Assembly (NCBI RefSeq): GCF_027947595.1
Contig: NZ_CP116257.1
Span: forward strand, 3,038,001-3,102,000
Source: Streptomyces lienomycini
Lineage (GTDB): Bacteria; Actinomycetota; Actinomycetes; Streptomycetales; Streptomycetaceae
Length of the DNA: 64,000 nt
Direction: 5' to 3'
Shown: piece after piece, positions 26,128 through 35,855 of the stretch
Layout of the letters: each line of letters starts with the position of its first letter
Position numbering within the stretch: the first letter of the stretch is position 1
Program-made: the position numbers and the translations under genes
Notes under the pieces: model-generated
What the model was told of the DNA's origin: nothing
Database searches by the model: none
What the model saw: the letters and a program-made list of their open reading frames with translations, nothing else

Positions 26128-26904
26128 ATGGACACCATGACGCTCTGGCACATCACCGGCTGGGAATTCGCCGCCCTCGCCTTCGCGGCCCTGCTCGTCG
26201 GCTTCTCCAAGACCGCGGTCAGCGGGGCCAACACGGTGAGCCTGGCGGTCTTCGCGGCGGTCCTGCCCGCCCGCGCCTCCACCGGCATCCTGCTGCCGGT
26301 CCTGATCGCCGGTGACATCCTCGCCGTCCTCACCTACCGGCGGCACGCGCACTGGCCCACCCTGTGGCGGCTGTTCCCGGCGGTCGGGGTGGGCGTGGTC
26401 GTGGGCACCCTGTTCCTGGTGTGGGCCGACGACGGGATCGTCCGCACGTCGATCGGCGTGATCCTGCTGTTCATGGCCGGGGTGACGGTGTGGCGCCGGA
26501 GGCGGGCCGACGCCCCCGAGCAGCCGGACGAGGAGACCGCCTCGCGCGCCGGCCGGGTGAAGGCCCGCTCCTACGGGGTGCTCGGCGGGTTCACCACGAT
26601 GGTCGCCAACGCGGGCGGCCCGGTCATGTCGATGTACCTGCTGTCCGCGGGATTCAGGAAGCTCGGCTTCCTGGGCACCTCGGCGTTCTTCTTCCTGATC
26701 GTCAACGTCTCCAAGCTGCCCTTCAGCGCCGGCCTCGGGCTGATCGACGGCCGCTCGCTGTTCCTCGACGCCGCGCTCGTCGTCTTCGTGGTGCCCGGCG
26801 CGTTCCTCGGCAAATGGGCTGTGAACCGGATCAACCAACGCCTGTTCGAGCGTCTGGTGATCGCGGCGACCGTGGTGGGCGGTCTGCAGCTTCTGCTGGC
26901 CTGA
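26128..26904 (+). CDS. TauE/SafE-family membrane permease
   Basis: 258-residue membrane protein with about 8 hydrophobic segments. TauE/SafE markers are [19 protein letters not shown] in the first half and [20 protein letters not shown] in the second, the duplicated-half pattern of sulfite/organosulfonate exporters. The substrate is unknown. Its last 74 nt overlap the end of the convergent MFS gene. Confidence 0.85.
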   Translation: MDTMTLWHITGWEFAALAFAALLVGFSKTAVSGANTVSLAVFAAVLPARASTGILLPVLIAGDILAVLTYRRHAHWPTLWRLFPAVGVGVVVGTLFLVWADDGIVRTSIGVILLFMAGVTVWRRRRADAPEQPDEETASRAGRVKARSYGVLGGFTTMVANAGGPVMSMYLLSAGFRKLGFLGTSAFFFLIVNVSKLPFSAGLGLIDGRSLFLDAALVVFVVPGAFLGKWAVNRINQRLFERLVIAATVVGGLQLLLA

Positions 26905-28951
26905 CGCGCTCGGGCAGACCGTTGCTCAGGTCCTCCACCAGCAGCCGCTTGGCGATGGAGTCGAGGGCGGCGCGCAGCTCCGCGTCCGAGGGGCGGCCGA
27001 TGTCCTGCTCCACCCGGTCCTCCAGCCAGTCCGCCCAGGCCCGGCCGATGATCCGGGCCTCGCGGGCGCCCGCCGGTGTGTGGGAGAGCAGGGAGCCGTC
27101 CCGGGTCAGGAACCCCTCCTCGACCATCCGGTCGAAGACCGGCAGCAGCACCTCCGGCGGCACCCGGCGGCGGGCGGCGATCAGACCGAGGCCCGCGTGC
27201 CCGACCAGCCGCGTGAACAGCTCGACCTGCATGACCGCCCAGGCACCGGCGACGTCGAGCCGGGTGTCGCTGTCCGCGATCAGGCGGCGCGCGGTGTCCA
27301 GCTCCGTACTGCCGACGATCTTCCCGACGGACGCCTCCAGGGTCCGCCTGCTGCTGGCGTCGTGCGGTGAGGCGAACCCCTCGCCCATGTCCGTGGAGCC
27401 CGCGCGGGCACTGTCGCGCAGCTGGACCTGCTTCAGGAACAGGGCGACGACGAACCCGACGACGGCGACCGGCACCGTCCACAGGAACACGGTCTGGATG
27501 GTGTCCGCGTACGCCCCCACGATCGGCGCCGACGCCTGGGGCGGCAGCCGGTGCACGCCCTCCGGACTGCTCGACGCGGTGGCGATCACCGACGGATCGG
27601 CGGCGCCGGTGCGGGCCGCCGCCGAGACGCCGTCCCGCAGGTTCGGGCCGAGCGAGTTGGCGTAGATCGTGCCGAACACGGCGGTACCGAAGGAACTGCC
27701 CAGCGTGCGGAAGAAGGTGACGCCCGAGGTGGCCGTGCCCAGGTCTGCGTAGTCGACGGTGTTCTGCACGGCGATGGTCAGCACCTGCATGGACAGGCCG
27801 ATGCCGGTGCCCAGCACGAACATGTACAGCGACTCCAGCCCCGCCCCCGTCGACGGGCCCATCAGCGACATCAGGTACAGGCCGACGCCCATCACCAGCG
27901 TGCCCGCGATCGGGAACAGCCGGTAGCGCCCCGTCTTGCTGACCACGCTGCCGCTGAACACCGAGGCGATCAGCAGCCCCGCCACCATCGGCAGCGTCCG
28001 CACCCCGGAGACGGTGGCCGAGTCGCCGTCCACGTACTGCAGATACGTCGGCAGATAGGTCAGCGCGCCGAGCATCGCGAAGCCGACGATGAAGCTGAGG
28101 ATCGAGCAGACCGTGAACACCGGGTTGGAGAACAGCCGCATCGGCAGCATCGGTTCGGCCGCCCGGGTCTCCACCCGGCAGAACAGACCGAGCGCGACCA
28201 GACCGCCCGCGAACAGGCCGATGATGACGGCCGAGCCCCACGCGTACTCGTTGCCGCCCCAGCTCGTCGCCAGGATCAGCGCGCTCGCGCCGACCGCGAC
28301 CAGCGCGATGCCCAGGTAGTCGATGACGGGACGGGCCGCCGACTTCACCACCGGGATGGTGCGGGCGGCGGCGATCACGACGACGATCGCGATGGGCACG
28401 TTGACGTAGAACGCCCACCGCCACGACAGGTGGTCGGTGAACAGGCCGCCGAGCAGCGGCCCGATGACCGTCGCGACACCGAACACCGCGCCGATCGCGC
28501 CCTGGTACTTGCCCCGCTCCCGCAGCGGGATGACGTCCGCGATCAGCGCCATCGCCGTCACCATCAGGCCGCCCGCGCCGACGCCCTGCACCGCCCGCCA
28601 GACGATCAGCAGCGGCATGTTCGTCGCCAGCCCGCACAGGAACGAGCCGGTGATGAACACGACCGCCGACACCTGGAAGACCACCTTGCGGCCGAACAGG
28701 TCGCCGAACTTGCCGACCAGCACCGTCGCCACGGTCTCCGCGAGCAGGTAGGACGTCACCACCCACGACATGTGCTCGGCGCCGCCCAGGTCCGACACGA
28801 TCGTGGGCAGCGCGGTGCCCACGATCGTCTGGTCCAGGGCCGCCAGCAGCATCCCGAGCACGATCGTGACGAAGACGACGTTGCGGCGCCGCCGGTCCAG
28901 CACGGGCGGCTGGGCGGCGGCGGTCCGTGGCGCTTCCTCGGCGACTGTCAC
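26831..28951 (-). CDS. DHA2-type MFS drug exporter with C-terminal winged-helix-like domain
   Basis: 706 residues from GTG 28951. The first 490 form a 14-segment EmrB/QacA-type exporter ([47 protein letters not shown]). The remaining roughly 200 residues are soluble and contain a helix-rich part ending in [15 protein letters not shown] and SLLSHTPAG, which reads like a winged-helix domain. The C-terminus overlaps the convergent TauE gene by 74 nt. Such an appended domain may sense substrate or bind DNA; this is an inference. Confidence 0.85.
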   Translation of the reverse strand: MTVAEEAPRTAAAQPPVLDRRRRNVVFVTIVLGMLLAALDQTIVGTALPTIVSDLGGAEHMSWVVTSYLLAETVATVLVGKFGDLFGRKVVFQVSAVVFITGSFLCGLATNMPLLIVWRAVQGVGAGGLMVTAMALIADVIPLRERGKYQGAIGAVFGVATVIGPLLGGLFTDHLSWRWAFYVNVPIAIVVVIAAARTIPVVKSAARPVIDYLGIALVAVGASALILATSWGGNEYAWGSAVIIGLFAGGLVALGLFCRVETRAAEPMLPMRLFSNPVFTVCSILSFIVGFAMLGALTYLPTYLQYVDGDSATVSGVRTLPMVAGLLIASVFSGSVVSKTGRYRLFPIAGTLVMGVGLYLMSLMGPSTGAGLESLYMFVLGTGIGLSMQVLTIAVQNTVDYADLGTATSGVTFFRTLGSSFGTAVFGTIYANSLGPNLRDGVSAAARTGAADPSVIATASSSPEGVHRLPPQASAPIVGAYADTIQTVFLWTVPVAVVGFVVALFLKQVQLRDSARAGSTDMGEGFASPHDASSRRTLEASVGKIVGSTELDTARRLIADSDTRLDVAGAWAVMQVELFTRLVGHAGLGLIAARRRVPPEVLLPVFDRMVEEGFLTRDGSLLSHTPAGAREARIIGRAWADWLEDRVEQDIGRPSDAELRAALDSIAKRLLVEDLSNGLPERVRPAEAADRPPRSPRSPDARTGVG

Positions 28952-29023
28952 GCGGCCACGATCACACCGGTGCACCGGCCACGCATGCGGGGACGGTCCG
29001 CCCGGGTGCGCCCGAGGGGCCGG

Positions 29024-29797
29024 TCAGCGGTCCCCGGGGTTGCGGCGCAGCAGATACGTGTCCATGATCCAGCCCTTGCGCTCCCGCGCCTCGGCGCGCA
29101 GCCGCTCGATGCGCGGCGCGGCCTCGGCGATCGGGCCGGCGGCGAGGATCTCGTCCGGGGTACCCAGGTAGGCGCCCCAGTAGATGTCGATGTCCTGGTC
29201 CGCGTACCGCCGGAAGGCCTGGTGCGCGTCGAGCATCACCACGACGTCGTCCGCGTCCTCGGGGAACCCCTCGGCGAGCCGCCGCCCGGTGGTGATCTGC
29301 ACCGGCCGCGCCACCCGGTTCAGCCCGGTCCGGTGCCGGGCGACCAGCGAGGAGACGCTGCTGATCCCGGGCACCACGTCGTACTCGAACGCCACCGCGC
29401 CGCGCTCCAGGATCTCCTCCAGGATGCCCAGCGTGCTGTCGTACAACGCGGGGTCGCCCCACACCAGGAACGCGCCGCTCTCGTCCTCGCCCAGCTCCTC
29501 GGCGATCAGCCGCTCGTAGATGCCGGCGCGGGCCGTGCGCCAGTCCCCGACGGCGGGGGAGTACGCCGCGCCGCCCGCACCCCGGTCCCGCTCCGGGTCG
29601 CGCGCCTCGACGATCCGGTACGTCCCCTCCGGTACGTGCGTCTCCAGCATCTCCCGGCGCAGCCGCACCAGGTCGGCCTTCGCCTCGCCCTTGTCCAGGA
29701 CGAAGAACACGTCCGTGCTCCGCAGCGCCCCGACCGCCTGGAGGGTGAGCTGCTCGGGGTCGCCCGCGCCGATTCCGATCACATGAATGGTCCGCAC
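29024..29797 (-). CDS. cobF: Precorrin-6A synthase (deacetylating)
   Basis: 257-residue SAM-dependent methyltransferase of the tetrapyrrole methylase fold. CobF makes the C1 methylation with acetyl loss in aerobic cobalamin synthesis. Markers are VIGIGAGDPEQLTLQAV at the N-terminus, AFLVWGDPALYDSTL, VVPGISSVSSL and RPVQITTGRRLAEGF. No other cob gene is nearby, so this step is encoded apart from the main cobalamin cluster. Confidence 0.88.
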   Translation of the reverse strand: MRTIHVIGIGAGDPEQLTLQAVGALRSTDVFFVLDKGEAKADLVRLRREMLETHVPEGTYRIVEARDPERDRGAGGAAYSPAVGDWRTARAGIYERLIAEELGEDESGAFLVWGDPALYDSTLGILEEILERGAVAFEYDVVPGISSVSSLVARHRTGLNRVARPVQITTGRRLAEGFPEDADDVVVMLDAHQAFRRYADQDIDIYWGAYLGTPDEILAAGPIAEAAPRIERLRAEARERKGWIMDTYLLRRNPGDR

Positions 29798-29875
29798 GCC
29801 ACGAGTCTGCCGTACGCCACCGACACCGCCCCGGCCGGGCCGTCCCGCGGGCCGCCCCGGGCGGCGCTCCCGGCT

Positions 29876-30451
29876 TCAGCCGCGCAGCCGGGGCGCCCGC
29901 GCCGCCGCGTCCACGGCCACGCCGTCCTCCACGTCGTCCGCCAGCTCCCGGGCCCACCCGGCGACCGGGCCGAGGGCCATCCCGTACGGCCGCTGCCGCC
30001 CGGCCCCCGACGCCGCCCACGCGCCGACGGCCCCGGCCCCGCGCCGCAGCAGCCTGGCCCCGCCGGTGACGTTGCCGCGGGCCGCGTGCGTGAGCCCCAC
30101 GGCCAGCTGGGCCAGTCCCCGCCACAGCTCCCGCTCCTCGTCGGGGCCCGACTTCCAGGCGTCCTCGAACACCTCGTGCGCGTGGAACGGCCGCCCCGCG
30201 TCCAGCAGCCGCTGCGCCTCGGCGACCGTCTCGTCCGGGGCCCGTACGACGCCCTCCGGCTGCCGGGGCACGCCGTCCGCCCCGTACGGCAACGGGCGCC
30301 CCAGCCCGTCCCGCGGCCGGGCGTTGCGCGCCCGGCCCTCCTCGTCACGGTCCCGCCCGGCCGCCGCGCGGTCCGTGGCGGTGCGGTCCAGGGGCTCGTC
30401 GGCGGAGCTGTCGGTGGGGCCGTCGATGGGGCTGTCGGCAGGGGTGTCCAT
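29876..30451 (-). CDS. DUF309 family protein
   Basis: 191-residue protein. The DUF309 core begins near residue 75 with AQRLLDAGRPFHAHEVFEDA, followed by LWRGLAQLAVGLTHAARGN, a helical domain with conserved His/Glu of unknown activity. The first about 55 residues are Asp/Arg-rich and probably disordered. Start ATG 30451; longer in-frame options run into the tRNA. Confidence 0.78.
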   Translation of the reverse strand: MDTPADSPIDGPTDSSADEPLDRTATDRAAAGRDRDEEGRARNARPRDGLGRPLPYGADGVPRQPEGVVRAPDETVAEAQRLLDAGRPFHAHEVFEDAWKSGPDEERELWRGLAQLAVGLTHAARGNVTGGARLLRRGAGAVGAWAASGAGRQRPYGMALGPVAGWARELADDVEDGVAVDAAARAPRLRG

Positions 30452-30551
30452 GGGAGTGATTGTCCCTCGCCCGTACCCGCTTAGGTGTGGCCCGGTGCGT
30501 GGGGTAAAGTGCTGTCCGCGTGATCGCGCGGTGCACCGCGCGTGAGCACAC

Positions 30552-30625
<74 letters not shown>

Positions 30626-30633
30626 CGGTGTGG

Positions 30634-30667
30634 AGGGCCTTCACGGACGCGAGTCCGCGAAGGTCCT
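30634..30667 (+). terminator. Hairpin terminator after tRNA-Pro copy 2
   Basis: AGGGCCTTCACGGAC pairs with GTCCGCGAAGGTCCT (one mismatch, one G-U) over a GCGA loop, followed by TCTTCGT. It ends 42 nt after the tRNA. Confidence 0.75.
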
Positions 30668-30694
30668 TCTTCGTGCCGCCCCTCCCGTCCGAGA

Positions 30695-31117
30695 TCAGTC
30701 CCGCGACCGTGCCCCCGCCGCGAGGAGCAGGTCGACCGTCTCCGCGTGCGCACCCTTCGACGCCCACTCCAGCGGCGTCCACTCCGTGCCGCGGTCCTCG
30801 CGCAGGTTCGGGTCGGCCCCGTGGGCGAGGAGCGCGCGGACGGCCTCCGCGTGCCCCCAGCAGGCCGCCCCGCACAGCGGCGTGCCCTCCGAGCCGGTCC
30901 CGCTCTCCGTGTCGGGCCGGGCACCGGCCGCGAGCAGCACGCGGACGACGGCGGCGTCCCCGTTCACGGACGCCAGGTACAGCGGTGTGCTGCCCGCGGT
31001 GTCGGCCGTCTCGGCCGGTGCTCCGGCGCGGAGGGCGGCCCTCACCCGGGCGATGTCGCCGACCAGCGCGGCGTCGACCAGCCGCCGGGACTGTTTCTTG
31101 TGCTGTCGCCTGTTCAC
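30695..31117 (-). CDS. Ankyrin-repeat protein
   Basis: 140-residue protein made of about three to four ankyrin repeats: GSTPLYLASVNGDAAVVRVL, EGTPLCGAACWGHAEAVRAL and EWTPLEWASKGAHAETVDLL carry the TPLxxA and hydrophobic helix pattern. Basic N-terminus MNRRQHKKQSRR. No catalytic domain; it should bind another protein. Stands alone between the tRNA terminator and a divergent aldo/keto reductase. Confidence 0.82.
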   Translation of the reverse strand: MNRRQHKKQSRRLVDAALVGDIARVRAALRAGAPAETADTAGSTPLYLASVNGDAAVVRVLLAAGARPDTESGTGSEGTPLCGAACWGHAEAVRALLAHGADPNLREDRGTEWTPLEWASKGAHAETVDLLLAAGARSRD

Positions 31118-31139
31118 AGGAGCCGACCCTAGTGAGCGC

Positions 31140-31170
31140 TTGACTTGAAGCGCACTTCAAAGAGAAGACT
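31140..31170 (+). promoter_or_regulatory. MerR-type promoter upstream of the aldo/keto reductase
   Basis: -35 TTGACT (31140-31145) and -10-like AAGACT (31165-31170) are separated by 19 bp, the long spacing of MerR-activated promoters. The perfect dyad TTGAAG-CGCA-CTTCAA (31145-31160) fills the spacer. ATG of the reductase is at 31215. No MerR gene is nearby, so a regulator acting from elsewhere is predicted. Confidence 0.65.
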
Positions 31171-31214
31171 CCCCTCTGTACCCGGACGACCGGGTACGTA
31201 TGGGGAGGAACACC

Positions 31215-32201
31215 ATGAAGTACCGCACCATAGGCACCGACCCGGCGCACCGCCGCGAGGTGAGTGTGCTGGCGCTCGGCGCGATGCTGTTCGGCTCGCT
31301 GACCGACGAGAAGACCTCGTTCGCCGTCCTCGACCGCTATGTGGAGGCCGGCGGGAACTTCATCGACACGTCCGACAACTACGCCTTCTGGACCGACGGC
31401 GGCCAGGGCGGCCAGAGCGAGGAACTCCTCGGGCGCTGGCGGCGCGGCCGCGGGGTCGGCGACGAGGTCGTGATCGCCACCAAGCTGGGCGCGCGTCCGC
31501 TGGCCCCCGGCACCCACTACACCGACAACCCCGAGGGCCTGTCGGCCAAGGTGATCCGCGAGGCGGCCGACCGCAGCCGGGAACGCCTCGGCGTGGAGAA
31601 GCTCGACCTGCTCTACGCGCACATAGACGACTACACCGTGGAGCAGCGCGAGACCGTCGAGGGGTTCGGGGCACTGGTCGCGGAGGGCACCGTCGGGCTG
31701 CTCGGCGTCAGCAACCAGGCGATGTGGCGCGTCGAGCGGGCCCGCGCCCTGGCCGCGGCGGCCGGACTCCCCGGATACGAGGTGCTCCAGTACCAGCACA
31801 GCCACCTGCGGCCCCGCTTCGACATACCCGGCGAGTTCTCCCCGTACGGCAGCCTCGGCCACGCCGGTGCCGAACTCCTCGGCTACCTGCGGGCCGACCC
31901 CGCCCTGACCCTGGTCGCGTACATGCCCCTGCTGGGCGGCGCGTACGTCCGCGAGGACAAGCCGCTGCCCGCGGACTACGACCACCCGGGCACCCCGGCC
32001 CGGCTCGCGGTGCTGCGGGACATCGCCCGGGAGACCGGGGCCACGGTCAACCAGGTCGTGCTCGCCTGGCAGATCGGCGCCGCGCTGCCGATCGTGCCGC
32101 TGACCGGCGTGTCGTCGGTGGCGCAACTGGAGGAGAACCTGGCGGCCGTCGACCTGGAACTGACGGAGGACCAGCGGACCCGCCTGGACACGGTCCACTG
32201 A
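31215..32201 (+). CDS. Aldo/keto reductase
   Basis: 328-residue NADPH-dependent (alpha/beta)8 oxidoreductase. Catalytic Asp and Tyr are in FIDTSDNYAFW, Lys in VIATKLGARP and His in LLYAHIDDY. The nucleotide site is near the end (VPLTGVSSVAQLEENL). GGAGGAA precedes ATG 31215 by 5 nt. It ends 6 nt from the convergent GntR gene of the inositol cluster. The substrate is unknown; the promoter suggests inducible detoxification or sugar oxidation. Confidence 0.88.
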   Translation: MKYRTIGTDPAHRREVSVLALGAMLFGSLTDEKTSFAVLDRYVEAGGNFIDTSDNYAFWTDGGQGGQSEELLGRWRRGRGVGDEVVIATKLGARPLAPGTHYTDNPEGLSAKVIREAADRSRERLGVEKLDLLYAHIDDYTVEQRETVEGFGALVAEGTVGLLGVSNQAMWRVERARALAAAAGLPGYEVLQYQHSHLRPRFDIPGEFSPYGSLGHAGAELLGYLRADPALTLVAYMPLLGGAYVREDKPLPADYDHPGTPARLAVLRDIARETGATVNQVVLAWQIGAALPIVPLTGVSSVAQLEENLAAVDLELTEDQRTRLDTVH

Positions 32202-32207
32202 GCACGG

Positions 32208-32993
32208 TCAGTTCCTGACCAGCAGTTGGAAGTCGAACGAGTACCGGGACGCGCGGTAGACGTGCGTCCCGTACTCCACCGCCCGCCCGGTGTCGTCGTA
32301 CGCCGTGCGCCGCATGGTGAGCAGCGCGGCGCCCTCCTTCTCGGCGAGGCGTTCGGCCTCCTCGCGCAAGGCGACGCGGGCGCCGACGGTCTGGCGGGCG
32401 CTGTGCAGGGTGATGCCGGACGCGCGCATCATCCGGTACAGGCCCGTCGACTCCAGCCGGGCGTCGTCGAGTTCCAGCAGGCCCGCCGGAAGGTGGTTGC
32501 ACAGCAGCGCGACCGGCTGGCCGTGGGTGAGGCGCAGCCGTTCCAGGACGGTGACCTCGCTGCCCTCCGCGACACCGAGGGCCGCCGCCACCTCGGCCGT
32601 GGCCGGCACGCCCTCGTTGCGCACCACGCGGGTGCCGGGGCCCTGCCCGGCCGCCTCCAGGTCGTCGTAGAGACTGCTCAGCTCCAGCGGGCGCCTGACC
32701 TGGCTGTGCACCACCTGGGTGCCCACGCCGCGCCGCCGGACCAGCAGCCCCTTGTCGACGAGCGACTGGATGGCCTGCCGGACGGTCGGCCGGGACAGAC
32801 CGAGGCGGACGGAGAGGTCGACCTCGTTGCCGAGCAGGTTCCCCGGGGCGAGGACGCCGCGCTCGATCGCGGCCTCCAACTGCTGGGCCAGTTGGTAGTA
32901 CAGCGGCACCGGACTGCCGCGGTCGAGGGCGAAGTCCAGGGTGCCGGTCGCGGGGGCGGTCACGGCACGTGCGGGGTCGCCGGTCTTCGCCAT
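32208..32993 (-). CDS. GntR/HutC-family regulator of the inositol cluster
   Basis: 261-residue regulator. The N-terminal winged helix (residues about 25-95) contains LYYQLAQQLEAAIERGVLAP and LGLSRPTVRQAIQSLVDKGL. The C-terminal UTRA-like ligand domain runs to the end (TVLERLRLTHGQPVALL, YSFDFQLLV). It is the last gene of the minus-strand iol group, 48 nt after iolD, and is the obvious candidate to bind the 17-bp repeats between iolC and the ABC importer. Confidence 0.85.
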   Translation of the reverse strand: MAKTGDPARAVTAPATGTLDFALDRGSPVPLYYQLAQQLEAAIERGVLAPGNLLGNEVDLSVRLGLSRPTVRQAIQSLVDKGLLVRRRGVGTQVVHSQVRRPLELSSLYDDLEAAGQGPGTRVVRNEGVPATAEVAAALGVAEGSEVTVLERLRLTHGQPVALLCNHLPAGLLELDDARLESTGLYRMMRASGITLHSARQTVGARVALREEAERLAEKEGAALLTMRRTAYDDTGRAVEYGTHVYRASRYSFDFQLLVRN

Positions 32994-33041
32994 GGACGTA
33001 CCTCCCTTGCGTAGGTGACTGGCTGTCGGGGGGAGCGGGTG

Positions 33042-34913
33042 TCAGAGGTGGTGGCGGCGCTCGGCGAGCGAGCGTTCGTACTCCGTCCGTGCCCGCGTGG
33101 CGGCCTTTCGGGCCGACACCTCCGCCACCGGCACGTCCCACCAGGCCTGTGCCGGGGGGTCGGTCGGCGCGGGCGCGGTCTCGACGTACACGCACGTCGG
33201 GCGGGTCGCCGCGCGGGCCGTCGTGAGCGCCTCGCGCAGCTCCCGCACGGTCTTGGCGCGCAGCACGTCCATGCCGAGGCTGGCCGCGTTCGCGGCGAGG
33301 TCGACGGGGAGTGGGGTGCCGGTGAAGGAGCCGTCGGCCACGCGGTGGCGGTAGTCGGTGCCGAAGCGCTCGGCACCCACCGTCTCGGACAGGCCGCCGA
33401 TCGAGGCGTACCCGTGGTTCTGCACCAGCACCAGCTTGACCGGCAGGTTCTCCTGCACGGCGGTGACGATCTCCGTCGGGTTCATCAGGTAGGTGCCGTC
33501 GCCCACCAGGGCCCACACCGGCGTGCCGGGCGCGGCCTGCTGGACGCCGAGCGCGGCCGGGATCTCGTAGCCCATGCAGGAGTACCCGTACTCCAGGTGG
33601 TACTGGCGCGGGGAGCGGGCCCGCCACAACTTGTGCAGGTCGCCCGGGAGCGAACCGGCCGCGTTGATGACGACGTCCTCGTCGCCGACGACCGCGTCCA
33701 GGGCGCCCAGCACCTGCGTCTGGGTCGGCACGGCGCTGTCGTCGCCGGCGTGGAACGCGCCCTCGACCGCCTCGTCCCAACGGGCCTTCCCGGTGCGGTA
33801 CTCCGTCTCGTACGCCGCGTCCACCCGGTGCCCGGACAGCGCGCCGGTCAGTGCGGCGAGCCCCGACCGCGCGTCGCACACCAGGGTGCGCGCGGCGAGC
33901 TTGTGGGCGTCGAAGGCGGTGATGTTCAGGTTCAGGAAGCGGACGTCCGGGTGCTGGAAGAGGGTGCCGGAGGCCGTGGTGAAGTCCGTGTAGCGGGTGC
34001 CGACGCCGATCACCAGGTCGGCCGTGCGGGCGAGCGCGTCGCCGACCGCGGTGCCGGTGTGGCCGATGCCGCCGAGGTCGGCCGGGTGGTCGTGGCGCAG
34101 CGCGCCCTTGCCGGCCTGGGTGGAGGCGACCGGGATGCCGGTGGCGTCCACGAGGGCCCGCAGCGCCTGTTCGGCCTCGCTGTGGTGGACGCCGCCGCCC
34201 GCGACGATCAGCGGGCGTTCGGCGGAGCGGACCGCCCGGACGGCCTCGGTCAGCTCCACCGGGTCGGGCGCCGGGCGCCGGACGCGCCACACGCGGTCGG
34301 CGAAGAACTCCTCCGGCCAGTCGTACGCCTGAGCCTGCACGTCCTGCGGGAGCGCGAGGGTGACCGCGCCGGTCTCGGCCGGGTCGGCCAGGACGCGCAC
34401 GGCCTTCAGCGCGGAGGCGAGGAGCGCCTCCGGGCGGGTGACGCGGTCGAAGTACCGGGAGACGGGCCGCAGGGCGTCGTTGACCGACACGTCGGCCTCG
34501 ACGGGGTGCTCCAGCTGCTGGAGCAGCGGGTCGGCGGCGTGCGAGGCGAAGTAGTCGCCGGGCAGGAGCAGGACGGGCAGGCGGCTGACCGTGGCCAGGG
34601 CGGCGCCGGTGACCAGGTTGGTGGCGCCGGGGCCGATGGACGTCGTCACCGCCTGCGCCGACAGACGGTTCAGCTGGCGGGCGTGGCCGACGGCGGCGTG
34701 CACCATGGCCTGTTCGCTGCGGCCCTGGTGGTACGGCATCACGTCCCCGTACTCGACGAGGGCCTGGCCGAGTCCGGCGACGTTGCCGTGGCCGAAGATG
34801 CCCCAGGTGCCGGTGATCAGGCGGTGGCGGACACCGTCGCGTTCCGTGTACTGCGCGGCCAGGAAGCGCACCAGGGCCTGTGCGGTGGTCAGTCGGCGGG
34901 TGGCGGCGCTCAT
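33042..34913 (-). CDS. iolD: 3D-(3,5/4)-trihydroxycyclohexane-1,2-dione hydrolase
   Basis: 623-residue ThDP-dependent enzyme that opens the ring of the dione formed from inosose to give 5-deoxy-glucuronate. N-terminal Pyr domain (GTWGIFGHGNVAGLGQAL), SIGPGATNLVTGAAL, and the ThDP/Mg motif VGDGTYLMNPTEIV ending in VLVQNHG. The ATG at 34913 overlaps the iolB stop by 4 nt. Length is close to the Bacillus enzyme. Confidence 0.93.
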   Translation of the reverse strand: MSAATRRLTTAQALVRFLAAQYTERDGVRHRLITGTWGIFGHGNVAGLGQALVEYGDVMPYHQGRSEQAMVHAAVGHARQLNRLSAQAVTTSIGPGATNLVTGAALATVSRLPVLLLPGDYFASHAADPLLQQLEHPVEADVSVNDALRPVSRYFDRVTRPEALLASALKAVRVLADPAETGAVTLALPQDVQAQAYDWPEEFFADRVWRVRRPAPDPVELTEAVRAVRSAERPLIVAGGGVHHSEAEQALRALVDATGIPVASTQAGKGALRHDHPADLGGIGHTGTAVGDALARTADLVIGVGTRYTDFTTASGTLFQHPDVRFLNLNITAFDAHKLAARTLVCDARSGLAALTGALSGHRVDAAYETEYRTGKARWDEAVEGAFHAGDDSAVPTQTQVLGALDAVVGDEDVVINAAGSLPGDLHKLWRARSPRQYHLEYGYSCMGYEIPAALGVQQAAPGTPVWALVGDGTYLMNPTEIVTAVQENLPVKLVLVQNHGYASIGGLSETVGAERFGTDYRHRVADGSFTGTPLPVDLAANAASLGMDVLRAKTVRELREALTTARAATRPTCVYVETAPAPTDPPAQAWWDVPVAEVSARKAATRARTEYERSLAERRHHL

Positions 34914-35806
34914 GCGGACCTCTTCGGGGCGGTGTACAGGGGGAGTCGGGGGTCGACCGGCCGGCCCGGCCAGGTGTCGCGGACCCAGGCGTGGTCGGGG
35001 TGGTCGCAGATCAGCCAGGCGCGCTCGTCCTGCGGGCCGGCCATGACGTTGAGGTAGTACATGTGGTGGCCGGGGACCGCCATGGACGGCCCGTGCCAGC
35101 CGTCGGGGATCAGCACGACGTCCCCGTCGCGCACCTCGGCGAGCACGTCCGTGCCCCGCCCGTGCCCGGACGGCGAGACCCGCTGGTAGCCGAGGCCCGG
35201 GACGCCGTCGTGGTCCGCGAACTCGAAGTAGTAGATCTCCTCCAGCACCGACTCCCGGCCGGGGCGGTGCTCGTCGTGCTTGTGCGGCGGGAAGGAGGAC
35301 CAGTTGCCGCCGGGGGTGAGCACCTCGACCGCGATCAGCTTGTCGCACTCCAGTACGTCCGCCGCGCCGAAGTTGTTGACCTGGCGCGAGCAGTTCCCGG
35401 TGCCGCGCAGCTCCACCGGCACCGACGACGCGGGGCCGTAGCGGGCGGGCAGGCGGCGGGTGCAGCGGGCGCCGGTCAGGGCGAACCGGCCGCCCCCGGT
35501 GGACGTCAGCGTCGTACGCGCCTCGCGCGGGACGTAGGCGAAGTCCGTGACCCCGCCGAACACGCTGTCCCGGCCGGTGAGTTCGAAGGTCTCCCGGCCG
35601 AAGTCGTCGGCGGTCGCGACCGTGCAGCCGCCGCTCAGCGGCAGGACGATCCACTCGCTCTCGCCGCTGTCGAAGGTGTGGCCGCCGCCGGGGGGCAGGT
35701 TCACCACGCGCAGGCTGCTGTAGCCCCAGCCGGCGCTCTCGGGCGTCACGTCCACGGCGTACGGGCCGTCCGCCGCGGCCCCGCCCGCGGGAAGGTGATA
35801 CGTCAT
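34910..35806 (-). CDS. iolB: 5-deoxy-glucuronate isomerase
   Basis: 298-residue double-cupin enzyme that isomerises 5-deoxy-glucuronate to 5-dehydro-2-deoxy-gluconate. Cupin metal ligands are seen in SSFPPHKHDEHRPGRES with EEIYYFEF and in VLIPDGWHGPSMAVPGHHMY. Located between the aldolase and iolD; start ATG 35806 lies just after a purine-rich triplicate repeat on the minus strand. Confidence 0.92.
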   Translation of the reverse strand: MTYHLPAGGAAADGPYAVDVTPESAGWGYSSLRVVNLPPGGGHTFDSGESEWIVLPLSGGCTVATADDFGRETFELTGRDSVFGGVTDFAYVPREARTTLTSTGGGRFALTGARCTRRLPARYGPASSVPVELRGTGNCSRQVNNFGAADVLECDKLIAVEVLTPGGNWSSFPPHKHDEHRPGRESVLEEIYYFEFADHDGVPGLGYQRVSPSGHGRGTDVLAEVRDGDVVLIPDGWHGPSMAVPGHHMYYLNVMAGPQDERAWLICDHPDHAWVRDTWPGRPVDPRLPLYTAPKRSA

Positions 35807-35818
35807 CGTCCGTTCCTC

Positions 35819-35854
35819 CGCCTCTTCTCGCGCCTCTTCTCGCGCCTCTTCCCG
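35819..35854 (-). repeat. 12-bp tandem repeat, three copies, in front of iolB
   Basis: CGCCTCTTCTCG occurs at 35819 and 35831 and, with one change, at 35843. In the iolB mRNA each unit reads as a purine-rich GAAGAGGCG-type element resembling a Shine-Dalgarno sequence. The block fills nearly all of the aldolase-iolB gap. Confidence 0.75.
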
Positions 35855-35855
35855 G

